From Bog-532 sp963824545 (GTDB taxonomy: Bacteria > Actinomycetota > Actinomycetes > Streptosporangiales > Streptosporangiaceae): DNA of 64,000 nucleotides. The notes below the pieces were generated by a model. The model had not been told where the DNA came from, ran no database searches, and was given only the letters and a program-made list of their open reading frames with translations. The translations under genes and the position numbers were made by a program. This document shows, one piece after another, positions 1 to 8,259 of the stretch (positions are counted from its first letter, which is position 1; each line of letters opens with the position of its first letter). The stretch lies in NCBI GenBank assembly GCA_963824545.1, contig CAWGPP010000004.1, forward strand, positions 1-64,000, given 5' to 3'.

Positions 1-1
1 T

Positions 2-1576
2 CTTCGTTCGATACATAATGATCGCAATATTGTAGCCTATCCACTTATTCTAAATGACTTCCCAGCGCTTCAGGAGAGTGTACGGCACGAATTTCATCAC
101 GATAGTGAGGCCAGATTTGAGCTTACTTGGCGTTCAGGGGCTCGCCTCGTCGCCGTATGGCCCAAGATCACCGATGACGAGATGCCGGAAAACTTTTTCT
201 ATCTGGAGAAGAGCGCGGGGACTCAGGTTCGCGGGACGGCTGCTGCCCGTTCAGCTTTTCCCTTGCTAGGTGTCATACCGCCTCTAACGCCAATTGAGCA
301 TTCGGAGGGTCTGCGAGAAGATTCTTACGTACGAGCTAGCGTCTCCACACGCCTTAGCAGTCGTCACTTTCGGAATCAACTTCGATTGATGCGAGAGGAT
401 GGTGCCTTCGATGACTTTTGTCGGTACATCGGCGAATGGCTTGACGACATCGAAATTGTGTCCTTCGATCATCATTACGATAATAGTGGAATGATTCTCG
501 ATGTTTACTATAAGGAAACAGGAAGCAAGGTTCCGAAGGAGCTAGTCTGGGCGGGGGACGGCATTCAAATCTGGCTTCAAATCCTGTACCACGTCTACCG
601 CACACGGGACCGTGAGACGCTTATATTGGATGAGCCGGAAGTATATCTCCATCCAGACCTTCAAAGGAAATTGGTTCATCTATTGGAGGATACTGGCCGA
701 CAGGTCATCGTCGCGACCCACTCATCCGAAATCGTCGCTGAAGCTGATCCTAAGCTAGTTATGATGGTCGAAAAGAGCAGGAAGCGCGCGCGTCGACCGG
801 ACGACACTGCTCAGCTAGAAATACTATCAAAGGCTCTAGGAACCGCTTTTAATCTGCGTTTGGCTAGGGCGCTGAGATCGAAAGTGGCGCTGTTCGTTGA
901 GGGCCAAGATATGGTCGTCCTGCGACGCCTAGCAAGAACGCTTGAAATGAACGCTCTGTCCACGGAAAGAGGAGTAACCGTTATACCCTTGGAGGGGTAT
1001 AGCAGATGGGTTCAGGTCAGTCCCTTCGCATGGCTATGCCGTAGCCTGCTTCCAGAAGCCATCCAGATATTCGTTATCTTGGACCATGACTACAGGCCTG
1101 AACAAATTTCGGCAAAAGTTGAAGAAGCATTTAAAGCGGAAGGTATGACCGCGCACATATGGAAGCGAAAAGAGCTAGAAAGCTATTTGCTCACGCCGGC
1201 CGTTATCGCTCGCCTGGCCGGTGCATCGATTGAAGTTGTGACTGTAATGCTAGAAGAAGTAACCGCGTCAATGGAAGGATACGTATTTGGGCAAATGCTT
1301 GGCGAACGTATAGAGATTGATAAACCTACGGGCAAGCATATTTCGACAATTTCTGAAAGCTTTAAGAGGGAATTCGAGCCGAAGTGGCAGGATTTTGACT
1401 ACAGGCTACACGCTTGTCCAGCCAAGGATGTTATATCTGAGCTGAATAAGAAGCTGCGAGATAATAGTTATCGGCCGGTGTCGGTTCGCTCGCTAGCCAC
1501 AGCTCACCGGCCATATGAAATACCATCGGAAATGGTCGCCATCTTGCGTAGGGTAGAAGAAGCAACCACAGAATAG
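2..1576 (+). CDS. OLD-family ATPase/TOPRIM nuclease-like protein, 5'-truncated by window edge
   Basis: The frame is open from the first bases of the window without a stop, so the ATG at 182 is internal and the true start lies to the left. The visible part has the second half of an ABC-type ATPase: a degenerate signature (GDGIQIWLQIL, about nt 554-586), a Walker B (LILDEPEVYLHP, about nt 620-655) and the H-loop (VIVATHSS, about nt 707-730). It is followed by a TOPRIM-like module: LFVEGQDM (about nt 890), VILDHDYR (about nt 1073) and the ELESYLL element usual in OLD proteins (about nt 1166). Walker A would lie outside the window. OLD-type proteins act as ATP-regulated nucleases, often in phage defence (for example GajA of Gabija). 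No partner such as a UvrD-like helicase is visible. Base composition is near 50% GC and codon use is A/T-tolerant, unlike everything to the right, which indicates recent transfer. Confidence 0.8.
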   Translation, partial: LRSIHNDRNIVAYPLILNDFPALQESVRHEFHHDSEARFELTWRSGARLVAVWPKITDDEMPENFFYLEKSAGTQVRGTAAARSAFPLLGVIPPLTPIEHSEGLREDSYVRASVSTRLSSRHFRNQLRLMREDGAFDDFCRYIGEWLDDIEIVSFDHHYDNSGMILDVYYKETGSKVPKELVWAGDGIQIWLQILYHVYRTRDRETLILDEPEVYLHPDLQRKLVHLLEDTGRQVIVATHSSEIVAEADPKLVMMVEKSRKRARRPDDTAQLEILSKALGTAFNLRLARALRSKVALFVEGQDMVVLRRLARTLEMNALSTERGVTVIPLEGYSRWVQVSPFAWLCRSLLPEAIQIFVILDHDYRPEQISAKVEEAFKAEGMTAHIWKRKELESYLLTPAVIARLAGASIEVVTVMLEEVTASMEGYVFGQMLGERIEIDKPTGKHISTISESFKREFEPKWQDFDYRLHACPAKDVISELNKKLRDNSYRPVSVRSLATAHRPYEIPSEMVAILRRVEEATTE

Positions 1577-1925
1577 CAGTTGCATGGTCTAGCGCATATT
1601 CGTGTCACAATTCTGGTCCCACGATCCGGGCTGATCCACGGCTGCCGTTAGCGGGCGTTTTCACATCGTCTACTCTGGCTATCAGGCGTTCTGGCCGCAC
1701 CGCGCCGCGACGGGTCGGCCGTCAGGCCGCATGCCCGTCGCGTGCGCGGCCAGAACTGTAAATTTGGCCGGTTATTCCGCTTCCGTAATCGCACGTGACC
1801 AGCGAAAGCGTCGTAACTTGATCAACTAAGGCTTTATTCGGCAACTCACTTACGCGCTGCATGGGAGGGTTGAGATGGCACGCATGGTGACCTGAGCGTG
1901 GCGGGCCGGGTGGCCTGGTCGTAGG
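1577..1925. other. Intergenic region without a gene
   Basis: No open frame here resembles a protein. The stretch marks the change from the low-GC gene on the left to GC-rich DNA and contains one long hairpin (1688-1756). From about 1757 to 1860 the base composition is intermediate, and it may contain the promoter of the HAD gene. Confidence 0.5.
1688..1756. repeat. Long interrupted hairpin
   Basis: GTTCTGGCCGC (1688-1698) is the exact reverse complement of 1746-1756, and CGCGACGGG (1706-1714) of 1734-1742. A short inner CGGCC/GGCCG stem closes the tip. There is no T-run, so a classical intrinsic terminator is not indicated. It could end transcription of the OLD gene or be a site within the mobile element. 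Confidence 0.6.
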
Positions 1926-2594
1926 GTGACTGTCGTGATCGGCGCAGTCGTATTCGATGTTGGCGAGTGCCTAGTGGATGAGTCCCGGGAGTACGGGACG
2001 TGGGCTGACTGGCTGGGTATTTCGCGTCACGCGTTCTCGGCGGTGTTCGGCGCGGTGATCGCGAAGGGCCTGGACTACCGGGAGACGTTTCAGGTGTTCC
2101 GGCCGGGCTTTGAACTGGATAAGGCGCGGCAAGAACGGGCTGACGCTGGCCAGCCTGAGTGGTTCGGTGAGGATGATCTGTACCCGGACGTACGCCCGGC
2201 GCTGACCCGACTCCGGGCCGATGGGCTGTGGGTGGGTATCGCGGGGAACCAGACGGTCCGGGCGGGCCGCATCCTCCGCGACTTGAGCCTCCCGACCGAC
2301 ATGATCGCCACCTCGGACGATTGGGGCATATCGAAGCCGGACCCGGGCTTTTTCCGGCAAATGCTGGAAGTGACCCCGGGCAGCGCGGACGAGATCCTCT
2401 ATGTCGGTGACCGGCTCGACAATGACATCCGGCCCGCGGCCAGTCTCGGATTGCGGACGGCCCTGATCCGCCGTGGCCCGTGGGCGACGATTCAGCGGGA
2501 TCACCCGGAGGCGGAGCGGGCGCCGACGATGAGGATTGATTCGCTGGCTGAGCTGCCGGGCCGGATCGCGGCGTTTAACGCTGCAGGGTGCTGA
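1926..2594 (+). CDS. HAD-superfamily hydrolase
   Basis: A 222-residue haloacid-dehalogenase-like hydrolase, cytosolic, probably a small-molecule phosphatase of unknown substrate. Motif I is FDVGECLVDES near the N-terminus; it keeps the first Asp, but the usual second Asp position is Gly-Glu, which is a variant. Motif II is the Asn of GIAGN, motif III the Lys of ISKPDPGFF, and motif IV is YVGDRLDND. The cap region between motifs I and II is helical. The start is GTG 1926; GTG 1935 is an alternative. Its 3' end overlaps the convergent regulator gene by 20 bases. Confident as HAD fold, not as to substrate. Confidence 0.85.
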   Translation: MTVVIGAVVFDVGECLVDESREYGTWADWLGISRHAFSAVFGAVIAKGLDYRETFQVFRPGFELDKARQERADAGQPEWFGEDDLYPDVRPALTRLRADGLWVGIAGNQTVRAGRILRDLSLPTDMIATSDDWGISKPDPGFFRQMLEVTPGSADEILYVGDRLDNDIRPAASLGLRTALIRRGPWATIQRDHPEAERAPTMRIDSLAELPGRIAAFNAAGC

Positions 2595-3849
2595 GGGTGG
2601 CCTGCCAGCCGTAGAGCTGGTCATCGAGAGCTTGGACGCAGTCTTGTTCGGCCCAGGGCTGGAGGGTCTTGCGGACTTCGAGGATGCGGTGCATGCCGGT
2701 GGCGTACCAGGTGATAGCGAGCTGCTGGAGGGCCTGTTCGGCGTAGCCGCAGGCGGCTTCGGGGTGGTGCTGGGCGGCTTCGACGGCGGCTAGGTCGCCG
2801 AGGATTACGGTGCGCTGCTTGTCGTCGGCGGTGGTCGCGTTGGTGAGCGCGGCGGTCAGGGTCTCCTGGGCTTGGGGGAGGTGCCCGGCTTTGAGCTGGG
2901 TGTTGCCTTTGAAGGCGGCCAAGCGCACGGGGGAGAACCAGGTAAACCAGTCCGGGGAGGCGTGTTCTCCGCGCGCGGCGAGGATCGCCTCGGCGTGCTC
3001 GATCAGGCGCAGGGCCTCGCGGGGGTGGCCGCTGATAGTTTCGCATTCCGCCTCGACGGCGTTGAGCCAGGCGAGGAATTCCGCTGATGCGGGAGCGCGG
3101 CGGGCGTAGGTGCGGGCGGCGCGCATCCGGTCGGCGTATTCGTCGCCTCGTCCGGCCCATCCGGGCACGAACGCCGCATGCGCCAAGATCGCCGAACCTA
3201 GCAGGGCGTCGTCGGCTTCACCGGCTGCTTGCAGGGCTCGAACGAAGGTGGCGTCGGCGTCGTCGGGCTGGCGCAGGTCGAAGAACTCGATCCGCCCGGC
3301 AAGCAGCAGAGCCTCGGCCAAGGCGGTAGCGACGATGGTATGGCCGACGCCTTCGGTTTCGCCGAGCAGGTTGGCGCCGAGGCGGGTGTGCTCGATGACC
3401 GGCGGGTGCAGGTGGGTGGGCAGCACGCTGGCGTACAGGCGCCGGTAGGAGACGGTGATGGCCGCGTAGTCACCGGCCACGGTCGATGGCTGGATGACGC
3501 CTCGGGACTTGGCCAGCGGGAGTGCGGTTCGGCCAGTGTTCCTGGGCATCCGGGCCTGGGCGGCGGCTGCGGCGTCGGGACCAGCCACGGACACGTCCCA
3601 CGGCGGGGTGAAGCCGAGTTCTTCGATCGGGAGCTGGAGGACGTGGACCAGGAGCCGCTGATGGTCGGCTCGCGGCCATGGGGGAGTGGCGGATTCCCAT
3701 CGCCGTATCTGCCGGTCGCTGATCTCCAGGTGCCCGAGGCCGAGCTGCGGCGCTGCGCGGGTGAGGGCGTCAGCAAGTGCCTGCTGCGATGCGTACCCGG
3801 CGTGCTGACGGGCGGCCTTTAGCCGGACGTTGCCGATGGGCTGAGTCAA
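2575..3849 (-). CDS. XRE-type helix-turn-helix regulator with TPR-like C-terminal region
   Basis: A 424-residue protein with an N-terminal helix-turn-helix (about residues 6-75, including DRQIRRWES) followed by about 300 residues rich in Ala-Leu helices of the TPR type. The layout is common among actinobacterial regulators lying next to small ATP-binding proteins. The start is TTG 3849, preceded by a GGAG at suitable spacing; no better upstream start is present. It is transcribed divergently from the broken HATPase gene, and phased repeats lie between them (3929-3976), which suggests that it binds there. DNA targets and ligand are unknown. Confidence 0.8.
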   Translation of the reverse strand: MTQPIGNVRLKAARQHAGYASQQALADALTRAAPQLGLGHLEISDRQIRRWESATPPWPRADHQRLLVHVLQLPIEELGFTPPWDVSVAGPDAAAAAQARMPRNTGRTALPLAKSRGVIQPSTVAGDYAAITVSYRRLYASVLPTHLHPPVIEHTRLGANLLGETEGVGHTIVATALAEALLLAGRIEFFDLRQPDDADATFVRALQAAGEADDALLGSAILAHAAFVPGWAGRGDEYADRMRAARTYARRAPASAEFLAWLNAVEAECETISGHPREALRLIEHAEAILAARGEHASPDWFTWFSPVRLAAFKGNTQLKAGHLPQAQETLTAALTNATTADDKQRTVILGDLAAVEAAQHHPEAACGYAEQALQQLAITWYATGMHRILEVRKTLQPWAEQDCVQALDDQLYGWQATLSTLQR

Positions 3850-3928
3850 AGGATCTCCGCGCGTCTTGCGCCCTGATGCGGTGTCGCAGGACTCTACGAG
3901 GACGAACGTACCTCTATCAGACGGATAC

Positions 3929-3976
3929 GTCCTAGAGGAGACCTAATAACGTCCTATATAAGTCCTATCTGAGTCC
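3929..3976. promoter_or_regulatory. Helically phased GTCCTA repeats in a divergent promoter region
   Basis: GTCCTA occurs at 3929-3934, 3951-3956 and 3962-3967, with GTCC at 3973-3976. The steps are 22, 11 and 11 bases, so all copies fall on one face of the helix. A weaker GTACCT lies at 3908-3913. The region is AT-rich for this genome and separates the XRE gene from the HATPase gene. It is probably an operator array; the binding protein is inferred to be the XRE regulator. Confidence 0.55.
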
Positions 3977-4025
3977 GATTCTGCTTGGCATCCTGTGGTG
4001 TGACGGCAGGGAGGCGACCGTTCTT

Positions 4026-4537
4026 GTGAGGGACAGCGGTGGGGAGTTGCTCCAGTACCGGCTGGTGATCGAGCCACGGGCCGCCCGGCGTGCGCGGCAT
4101 GTCGTCGGGTCGCTGCTGGAAGGGTGGCGGCTCGGTGGCCTGGCCGATGACGTGGTGAGCTGCGTTTCCGAGCTGGTGGCCAACGTCTACGAGCATGCCG
4201 CCAAGCAGCGACCGCCGAGCTGTTCGTCTCCTGGGTGCCTGGTAGCTCTCTGACTGTCGAAGTCCGGGATCAGGACTCACGGCTGCCGCGCCGCCACAGG
4301 ATCGCCGAGTTGGGGGTGCTGCCGTTCGCCTTAATCGACACCGACGCCGTTGACTGGCGGATCATGCAACTCGCCGAGGCGGGCCGGGGCCTCGCGCTGG
4401 TGGACGCGTTGTGCGACCGCCTTACCTGGCAGCCCAACAATGGCGGCGGCAAAGTGGTCCGTTGCCATTGGCGGCTCAAGGCCGCCACCGACACCGCCCG
4501 TAGCAACCCTCAGGCCTCGGGGCACTCAGAGGGCTGA
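4026..4537 (+). pseudogene. RsbW-like HATPase (serine kinase-type ATP-binding protein), frameshifted
   Basis: The first part (from GTG 4026) has the N-box of the HATPase_c_2 family, SELVANVYEHA. Reading then runs to a stop at 4251-4253. The expected continuation, TAELFVSWVPGSSLTVEVRD and the G-box-like AGRGLALVDALCD, is found in the -1 frame from about 4205 to 4537. Restoring one base near 4197-4202 (for example GCCGGCC for GCCGCC) joins the two parts. The family comprises anti-sigma-type ATP-binding proteins that in actinomycetes usually accompany XRE regulators, as here. Either a true one-base deletion or a sequence error. Confidence 0.75.
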
Positions 4538-4710
4538 CCTCTCGTACCTCGTCACCGTCGCTTCAGCGCTGGCAGCTCGGACGGCTCGGCCGTGAGCTGG
4601 AATTAGCCGAGGCGATCTCACTGGGCCACCGATGCCGAATCTCGGCCGGAGCTGGCCGCCCTGTCTCCCCGGCTATCACCCGCCGGGAATTTGTCATCGC
4701 TGCTCACTTA
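4538..4710 (+). other. Gap between HATPase remnant and insertion sequence
   Basis: One frame (about 4540-4709) reads like a short helical protein start (SPSLQRWQLGRLGREL) but has no clear start codon and is cut by the insertion sequence. It may be the remnant of another small regulator disrupted by the insertion. Support is weak. Confidence 0.2.
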
Positions 4711-4740
4711 GTGGGAGGCCCCGTTAATTCGTCGGGGGTC
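4711..4740. repeat. Left terminal inverted repeat of the IS630-family element
   Basis: The inner 20 bases (4721-4740) match the right repeat exactly in inverse orientation; the outer 10 match at 7 positions. Confidence 0.85.
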
Positions 4741-4741
4741 A

Positions 4742-5908
4742 TCAGGCTGCCTCGGGTAGTTTGGCCGGGTTTTGGGCAGCGTGCTCACGGGCGCTGATCC
4801 TGTCGAGGAGCCGGGCCAGGTCTGCGGCGGTGAACTTCCAGTTGAACGGCCGGGCGGTCTGGTTGTAGCGGTCCACGAACGCGAGCAGGGCGCCGGCGAG
4901 TTCATCCAGGCTGGCGAAATCGTTGGGCGAGATGACTTTCTTCTGGGTGATGGAGAAGAAGATTTCTGCTTGATTCAGCCAGGAGGCATGAACCGGGGTG
5001 TGGATCATGATGGCGTTCGGCCAGGCGGCATGCAGCCGCTTGACGGCGGCCTGGCCGCGGTGATCTGAGCCGTTGTCCACGATGACAAAAACCCGGGGCG
5101 CGTCCTTGTACTCCGGCAAGCTCATGACCTGGCCGATGAGGTCCATGAAGGGGACAATGCCGGTGGTGGCCGGGGTGGAGGCGAACACTGTCCCGGTGTG
5201 AACGTCGAGCGCGGCCAGCAGGGCAAGGGCACCGTGCCGGACGTATTCGTGCTCGACCCGCACGGGCTTGCCGGGCCCGGCTGGGGCGGTGGGGCGGCAG
5301 CGGCCGCGGGCCTGGATGGACGGCTTGGCATCCACGGACAGGATGCGGTCGCCGGGCCGCAGCCGCTTGCCTCGGTAAAACCCCTGGTACAGGTCGAGGA
5401 TGACAGATGCCCTGGCGGCGAAGTCCGGGTCGCGCGGGGAGATCCACGACTGGTACTGCCAGGGCTTGACCGGGTGCTCAGCCAGGATCCGCAGCACCGA
5501 TGACACCGAGAGCTGGCGGGCCATCCCGGCCTTGATGATCTCAGCCAGCAGTTCCGGCCCGGTCCAGCGCGACAGCGGCACCCCGGTCGCGGCGGGCAGC
5601 TGGCAGGCCAGCGCGACGACCGCGGCCCGGGTCAGCTCGCTGATCCGCCGCGGCCGGCCCGGCCGGGGCAGATCAGCCAGCCCGGCCAGGCCGCGGCCGA
5701 CGAACCGGCCCCGCCACTTGCGCGCCGTGTCCTGGCTGATGCCCAGGTCACGGGCGATCCGCGCATTATCCCGGCCGCAGGCAGCAGACAGCACGATCTG
5801 CGCCCGCAGCCGGTCCCGGTGCGCCGTCTTCGCCCCCCGGACGCGTTTCTTCAAGATCGTGCGCTCGCCGGCACTCAGCATGACCGGCACCGCGCGAAGC
5901 AGCGGCAT
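4742..5908 (-). CDS. IS630-family transposase
   Basis: A 388-residue DDE transposase with intact reading frame. The N-terminal winged/helix-turn-helix region includes IARDLGISQDTARKWRGRF (about residues 52-70). The catalytic triad is visible as the Asp of ILSVDAK, the Asp of FVIVDNGSDH and the Glu of WLNQAEIFFS, with the DDE spacing of IS630/Tc1 enzymes. It catalyses cut-and-paste movement into TA sites. Start ATG 5908 is the only good start. The length is usual for the family, and no frameshift is seen, so the element may still be active. Confidence 0.93.
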   Translation of the reverse strand: MPLLRAVPVMLSAGERTILKKRVRGAKTAHRDRLRAQIVLSAACGRDNARIARDLGISQDTARKWRGRFVGRGLAGLADLPRPGRPRRISELTRAAVVALACQLPAATGVPLSRWTGPELLAEIIKAGMARQLSVSSVLRILAEHPVKPWQYQSWISPRDPDFAARASVILDLYQGFYRGKRLRPGDRILSVDAKPSIQARGRCRPTAPAGPGKPVRVEHEYVRHGALALLAALDVHTGTVFASTPATTGIVPFMDLIGQVMSLPEYKDAPRVFVIVDNGSDHRGQAAVKRLHAAWPNAIMIHTPVHASWLNQAEIFFSITQKKVISPNDFASLDELAGALLAFVDRYNQTARPFNWKFTAADLARLLDRISAREHAAQNPAKLPEAA

Positions 5909-5989
5909 GACAGCCCCCGGGTCAGATCACAGCGAGGTAATCCGCTCCCGGGCACGAGATCCTAACCAGCCCGGACACCACCGCGCGGC

Positions 5990-6328
5990 ATGATGAGGCA
6001 CATGCCCGCCATCCCGGAACCGACCCGCAGCTCGATCACCTTGCGGCTGCTGGATCACGCCGAGAAGAACTGGCCGCAGCTGGCCAAAGTCCGGGCCAGA
6101 TACCACGGCAGCTTCGCCTACATCACCGGCGTGCTCCGCGATGGCCAGCAGATCCCGCTGTTCCGGCTGCGCTACGGCGGCTCCGCCCACTCCTTCGGCT
6201 TCGCGATCTACTCCGCCGCCAGCGACCGCTACGAAGACGCCGTCCTGCGCACCGGACTCCCGACCGGCACCCCGCAAGAAGCCCTCGACACCGCCTGCAC
6301 CGTCCACCTGGCCGACCTCGAGCCCTAA
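5990..6328 (+). CDS. Small protein of unknown function carried inside the IS element
   Basis: A 112-residue (or 108-residue, from ATG 6002, which has GAGG at better spacing) protein with no motif I recognise. It reads as a compact soluble alpha/beta domain with a central FRLRYGGSAHSFGFAIYS segment and no membrane segment or Cys. Its stop codon touches the right inverted repeat, so it lies within the transposing unit and is divergent from the transposase. It may regulate transposition, or it may be a captured host gene. The presence of a full-length frame supports real coding. Confidence 0.65.
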   Translation: MMRHMPAIPEPTRSSITLRLLDHAEKNWPQLAKVRARYHGSFAYITGVLRDGQQIPLFRLRYGGSAHSFGFAIYSAASDRYEDAVLRTGLPTGTPQEALDTACTVHLADLEP

Positions 6329-6358
6329 GACCCCCGACGAATTAACGGTGTCACCCAC
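6329..6358. repeat. Right terminal inverted repeat of the IS630-family element
   Basis: Inverse copy of 4711-4740, perfect for 20 bases (6329-6348). Confidence 0.85.
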
Positions 6359-6415
6359 TTAGCCACTGGGTGACCTCTCGCGCTACTCCATCCCTGCTTC
6401 TTGAAGGAGATTGAG

Positions 6416-8026
6416 TTGGACGTGACGCGACGCACTCGGGCCGAACGGCTGGCTATGCCGCTCGCCCGGGATGTGGTCAAGGACCTGGCCGTCGAGCACG
6501 GCGCGTGCATCCGGCCGGTGCAACTGCGCCGGACCAACCTCGACACCGGGACTGTGGACCAGGTGCTCGTGCCCTGCGGGCACACCCTCGCCGCGGTCTG
6601 CCCTGCCTGCGCCCAGCGGGCCAAGACGCTCCGGGCCGCCCAGTGCCGGGAGGGCTGGCACCTGGAGACCGAACCTGTCATCGACCCGGACCCGGCTACC
6701 GAGGACCAGAAGTGGTGGATCGAGAAGCGAGCCGAGGCCCAAGCCACGCATGACCAAGCCGAAAAGGACGGCGAGGACACCGAGGACTTCGACGCGCTGA
6801 TCGCCGAACTGGACCAGGAGATCAACGGCTCAGGGATGCGCGGCAACGTGCTCCCGGCCCGACCGAACCGGCGGCACCGCACCACCCGGCGGCGGCAAGA
6901 CGCCGCACCCCTGCCCCGCCGCAAGGTCGCGGCACGGACGGTCGGCAAGGTCTATGAGGCAGCGGACGGCAAGCGGTTCCGGCCGTCCCTGTTCGTCACC
7001 CTCACCTGCCCCAGCTACGGCCGGGTGCGCGAGGACGGCACCCCGGCCGATCCGGCCGCCTATGACTACCAGCGGGCGGCGCGGGATGCGCTGCACTTCG
7101 CGGCGCTGTTCGACCGGTTCGTTCAGAACCTCCGCCGGTTCCTCGGCTATGACGTGCAGTACTTCGCGGCAGTCGAGCCGCAACGGCGGCTGGCCCCGCA
7201 CATCCGTCTCGCAATCCGAGGCACGGTCTCCCGCACGGAGCTGAGGCGGGTGCTGGCCGCGACCTATCACCAGGTGTGGTGGCCGGACACCTCCGTCGTC
7301 CGCTTCGAGGACGACGCACTACCCGTGTGGGATGAGCACGCGGCCACTTACCTCGATCCGGCCACGGGCGAAGTGCTGCCCACTTGGGACCAGGCCCTCG
7401 ACGGCATCGGCGGCCAGGATGAGCCATTGCATGTGGCCCGGTTCGGCGAGCGGTTCGACGCTCAGGGCGTGCTGGCCGGGTCCAAGGACGCGACCCGTTG
7501 CATCGGGTATCTGACCAAGTACCTCACCAAGCAGGTGGCCGACTGCCACGAAGCGCAGACCGACGCTCAGCAGGCCCACGTCGAACGGCTGGCCGACGCG
7601 CTGCGGTACGAGCCGTGTTCGCCGCGGTGCGCGAACTGGCTTCGCTACGGCATCCAGCCCAAGAACGCCCGGCCCGGCCTGATCCCCGGCGCGTGTAAGG
7701 GAAAGGCGCATCGCCGCGAATATCTCGGCTACGCGGGCCGCCGGGTGCTGGTGTCCCGCAAGTGGTCCGGCAAGACCCTGGCCGACCACCGCGCCGACCG
7801 GAAGAACTGGTTGCTATCCAACCTCGGCGTCCAGGCCGACGCCGACCCGGCCCGGTACGCCTGGGAACCGGTCACCCCCGGCGACCCCGACCACATGGAA
7901 CACGCCCGGCGACTCCTGCAAGTCGTCGCCGACCGCCAGCACTGGCAGGCCGCACTCGCCGAAGCCAGACGCCGGGCAGGTAGCGAGCCTGGCACCGATC
8001 TTTCGGCAACCGGGAGGGCGGCATGA
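6416..8026 (+). CDS. repSA: RepSA-like rolling-circle replication initiator
   Basis: About 536 residues. Similar proteins start replication of excised pSAM2-type elements. Visible are an N-terminal Cys/His cluster (PCGH, CPAC), a basic linker (RPNRRHRTTRRR), then the initiator domain with LTCPSYGRVR and the HUH-like LAPHIRLAIRGTVSR, and the Tyr region IGYLTKYLTK, followed by CSPRCANWLRYG. The second His of the HUH motif is Arg here (CGT at 7205-7207), which would impair metal binding if the position is equivalent. A frame from TTG 6401 overlaps the ribosome site AAGGAG (6404-6409), so TTG 6416 is the better start; GTG 6422 is an alternative. The stop overlaps the xis start (ATGA). Confidence 0.85.
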   Translation: MDVTRRTRAERLAMPLARDVVKDLAVEHGACIRPVQLRRTNLDTGTVDQVLVPCGHTLAAVCPACAQRAKTLRAAQCREGWHLETEPVIDPDPATEDQKWWIEKRAEAQATHDQAEKDGEDTEDFDALIAELDQEINGSGMRGNVLPARPNRRHRTTRRRQDAAPLPRRKVAARTVGKVYEAADGKRFRPSLFVTLTCPSYGRVREDGTPADPAAYDYQRAARDALHFAALFDRFVQNLRRFLGYDVQYFAAVEPQRRLAPHIRLAIRGTVSRTELRRVLAATYHQVWWPDTSVVRFEDDALPVWDEHAATYLDPATGEVLPTWDQALDGIGGQDEPLHVARFGERFDAQGVLAGSKDATRCIGYLTKYLTKQVADCHEAQTDAQQAHVERLADALRYEPCSPRCANWLRYGIQPKNARPGLIPGACKGKAHRREYLGYAGRRVLVSRKWSGKTLADHRADRKNWLLSNLGVQADADPARYAWEPVTPGDPDHMEHARRLLQVVADRQHWQAALAEARRRAGSEPGTDLSATGRAA

Positions 8027-8259
8027 CGGGCCGCCCCGGCGCGGCACCGGGCGGACGGCTGCTGACCGCCGAGACCGCCGCCGAACGCCTGAGCACATCC
8101 GTCCGCTTCGTCCGGCGGCTGATCGCCGAACGCCGGATCGAGTTTGTCAGGGTCGGCCGTCACATTCGGATCAGCGAAACGGCGCTGGACGACTTCATCG
8201 CATCCGGTGTCGTCAAGCCGATCACGTCACGCAATTACGGACGAGGAAAGGTCGCCTAA
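8023..8259 (+). CDS. xis: Excisionase (MerR/HTH_17-type DNA-binding protein)
   Basis: A 78-residue protein, almost wholly one winged helix-turn-helix of the excisionase type: LLTAETAAERLSTSVRFVRR, then the wing VRVGRHIRISETALDDFI. In pSAM2-type elements Xis steers the integrase toward excision. The ATG overlaps the rep stop by four bases, and its stop overlaps the integrase start, so the three genes should be translationally coupled. Confidence 0.9.
   Translation: MTGRPGAAPGGRLLTAETAAERLSTSVRFVRRLIAERRIEFVRVGRHIRISETALDDFIASGVVKPITSRNYGRGKVA

Larger units (their letters stand above)
4711..6358. mobile_element. IS630-family insertion sequence with a divergent passenger gene
   Basis: About 1.65 kb bounded by 30-base inverted repeats (4711-4740 and 6329-6358; 27 of 30 match, with the inner 20 perfect). 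A TA lies directly outside the left repeat (4709-4710) and another one base beyond the right repeat (6360-6361), in keeping with IS630 targeting of TA. The transposase stop codon is one base from the left repeat, and the passenger stop codon abuts the right repeat, so both genes fill the element. They diverge from an 81-base centre. Confidence 0.85.
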
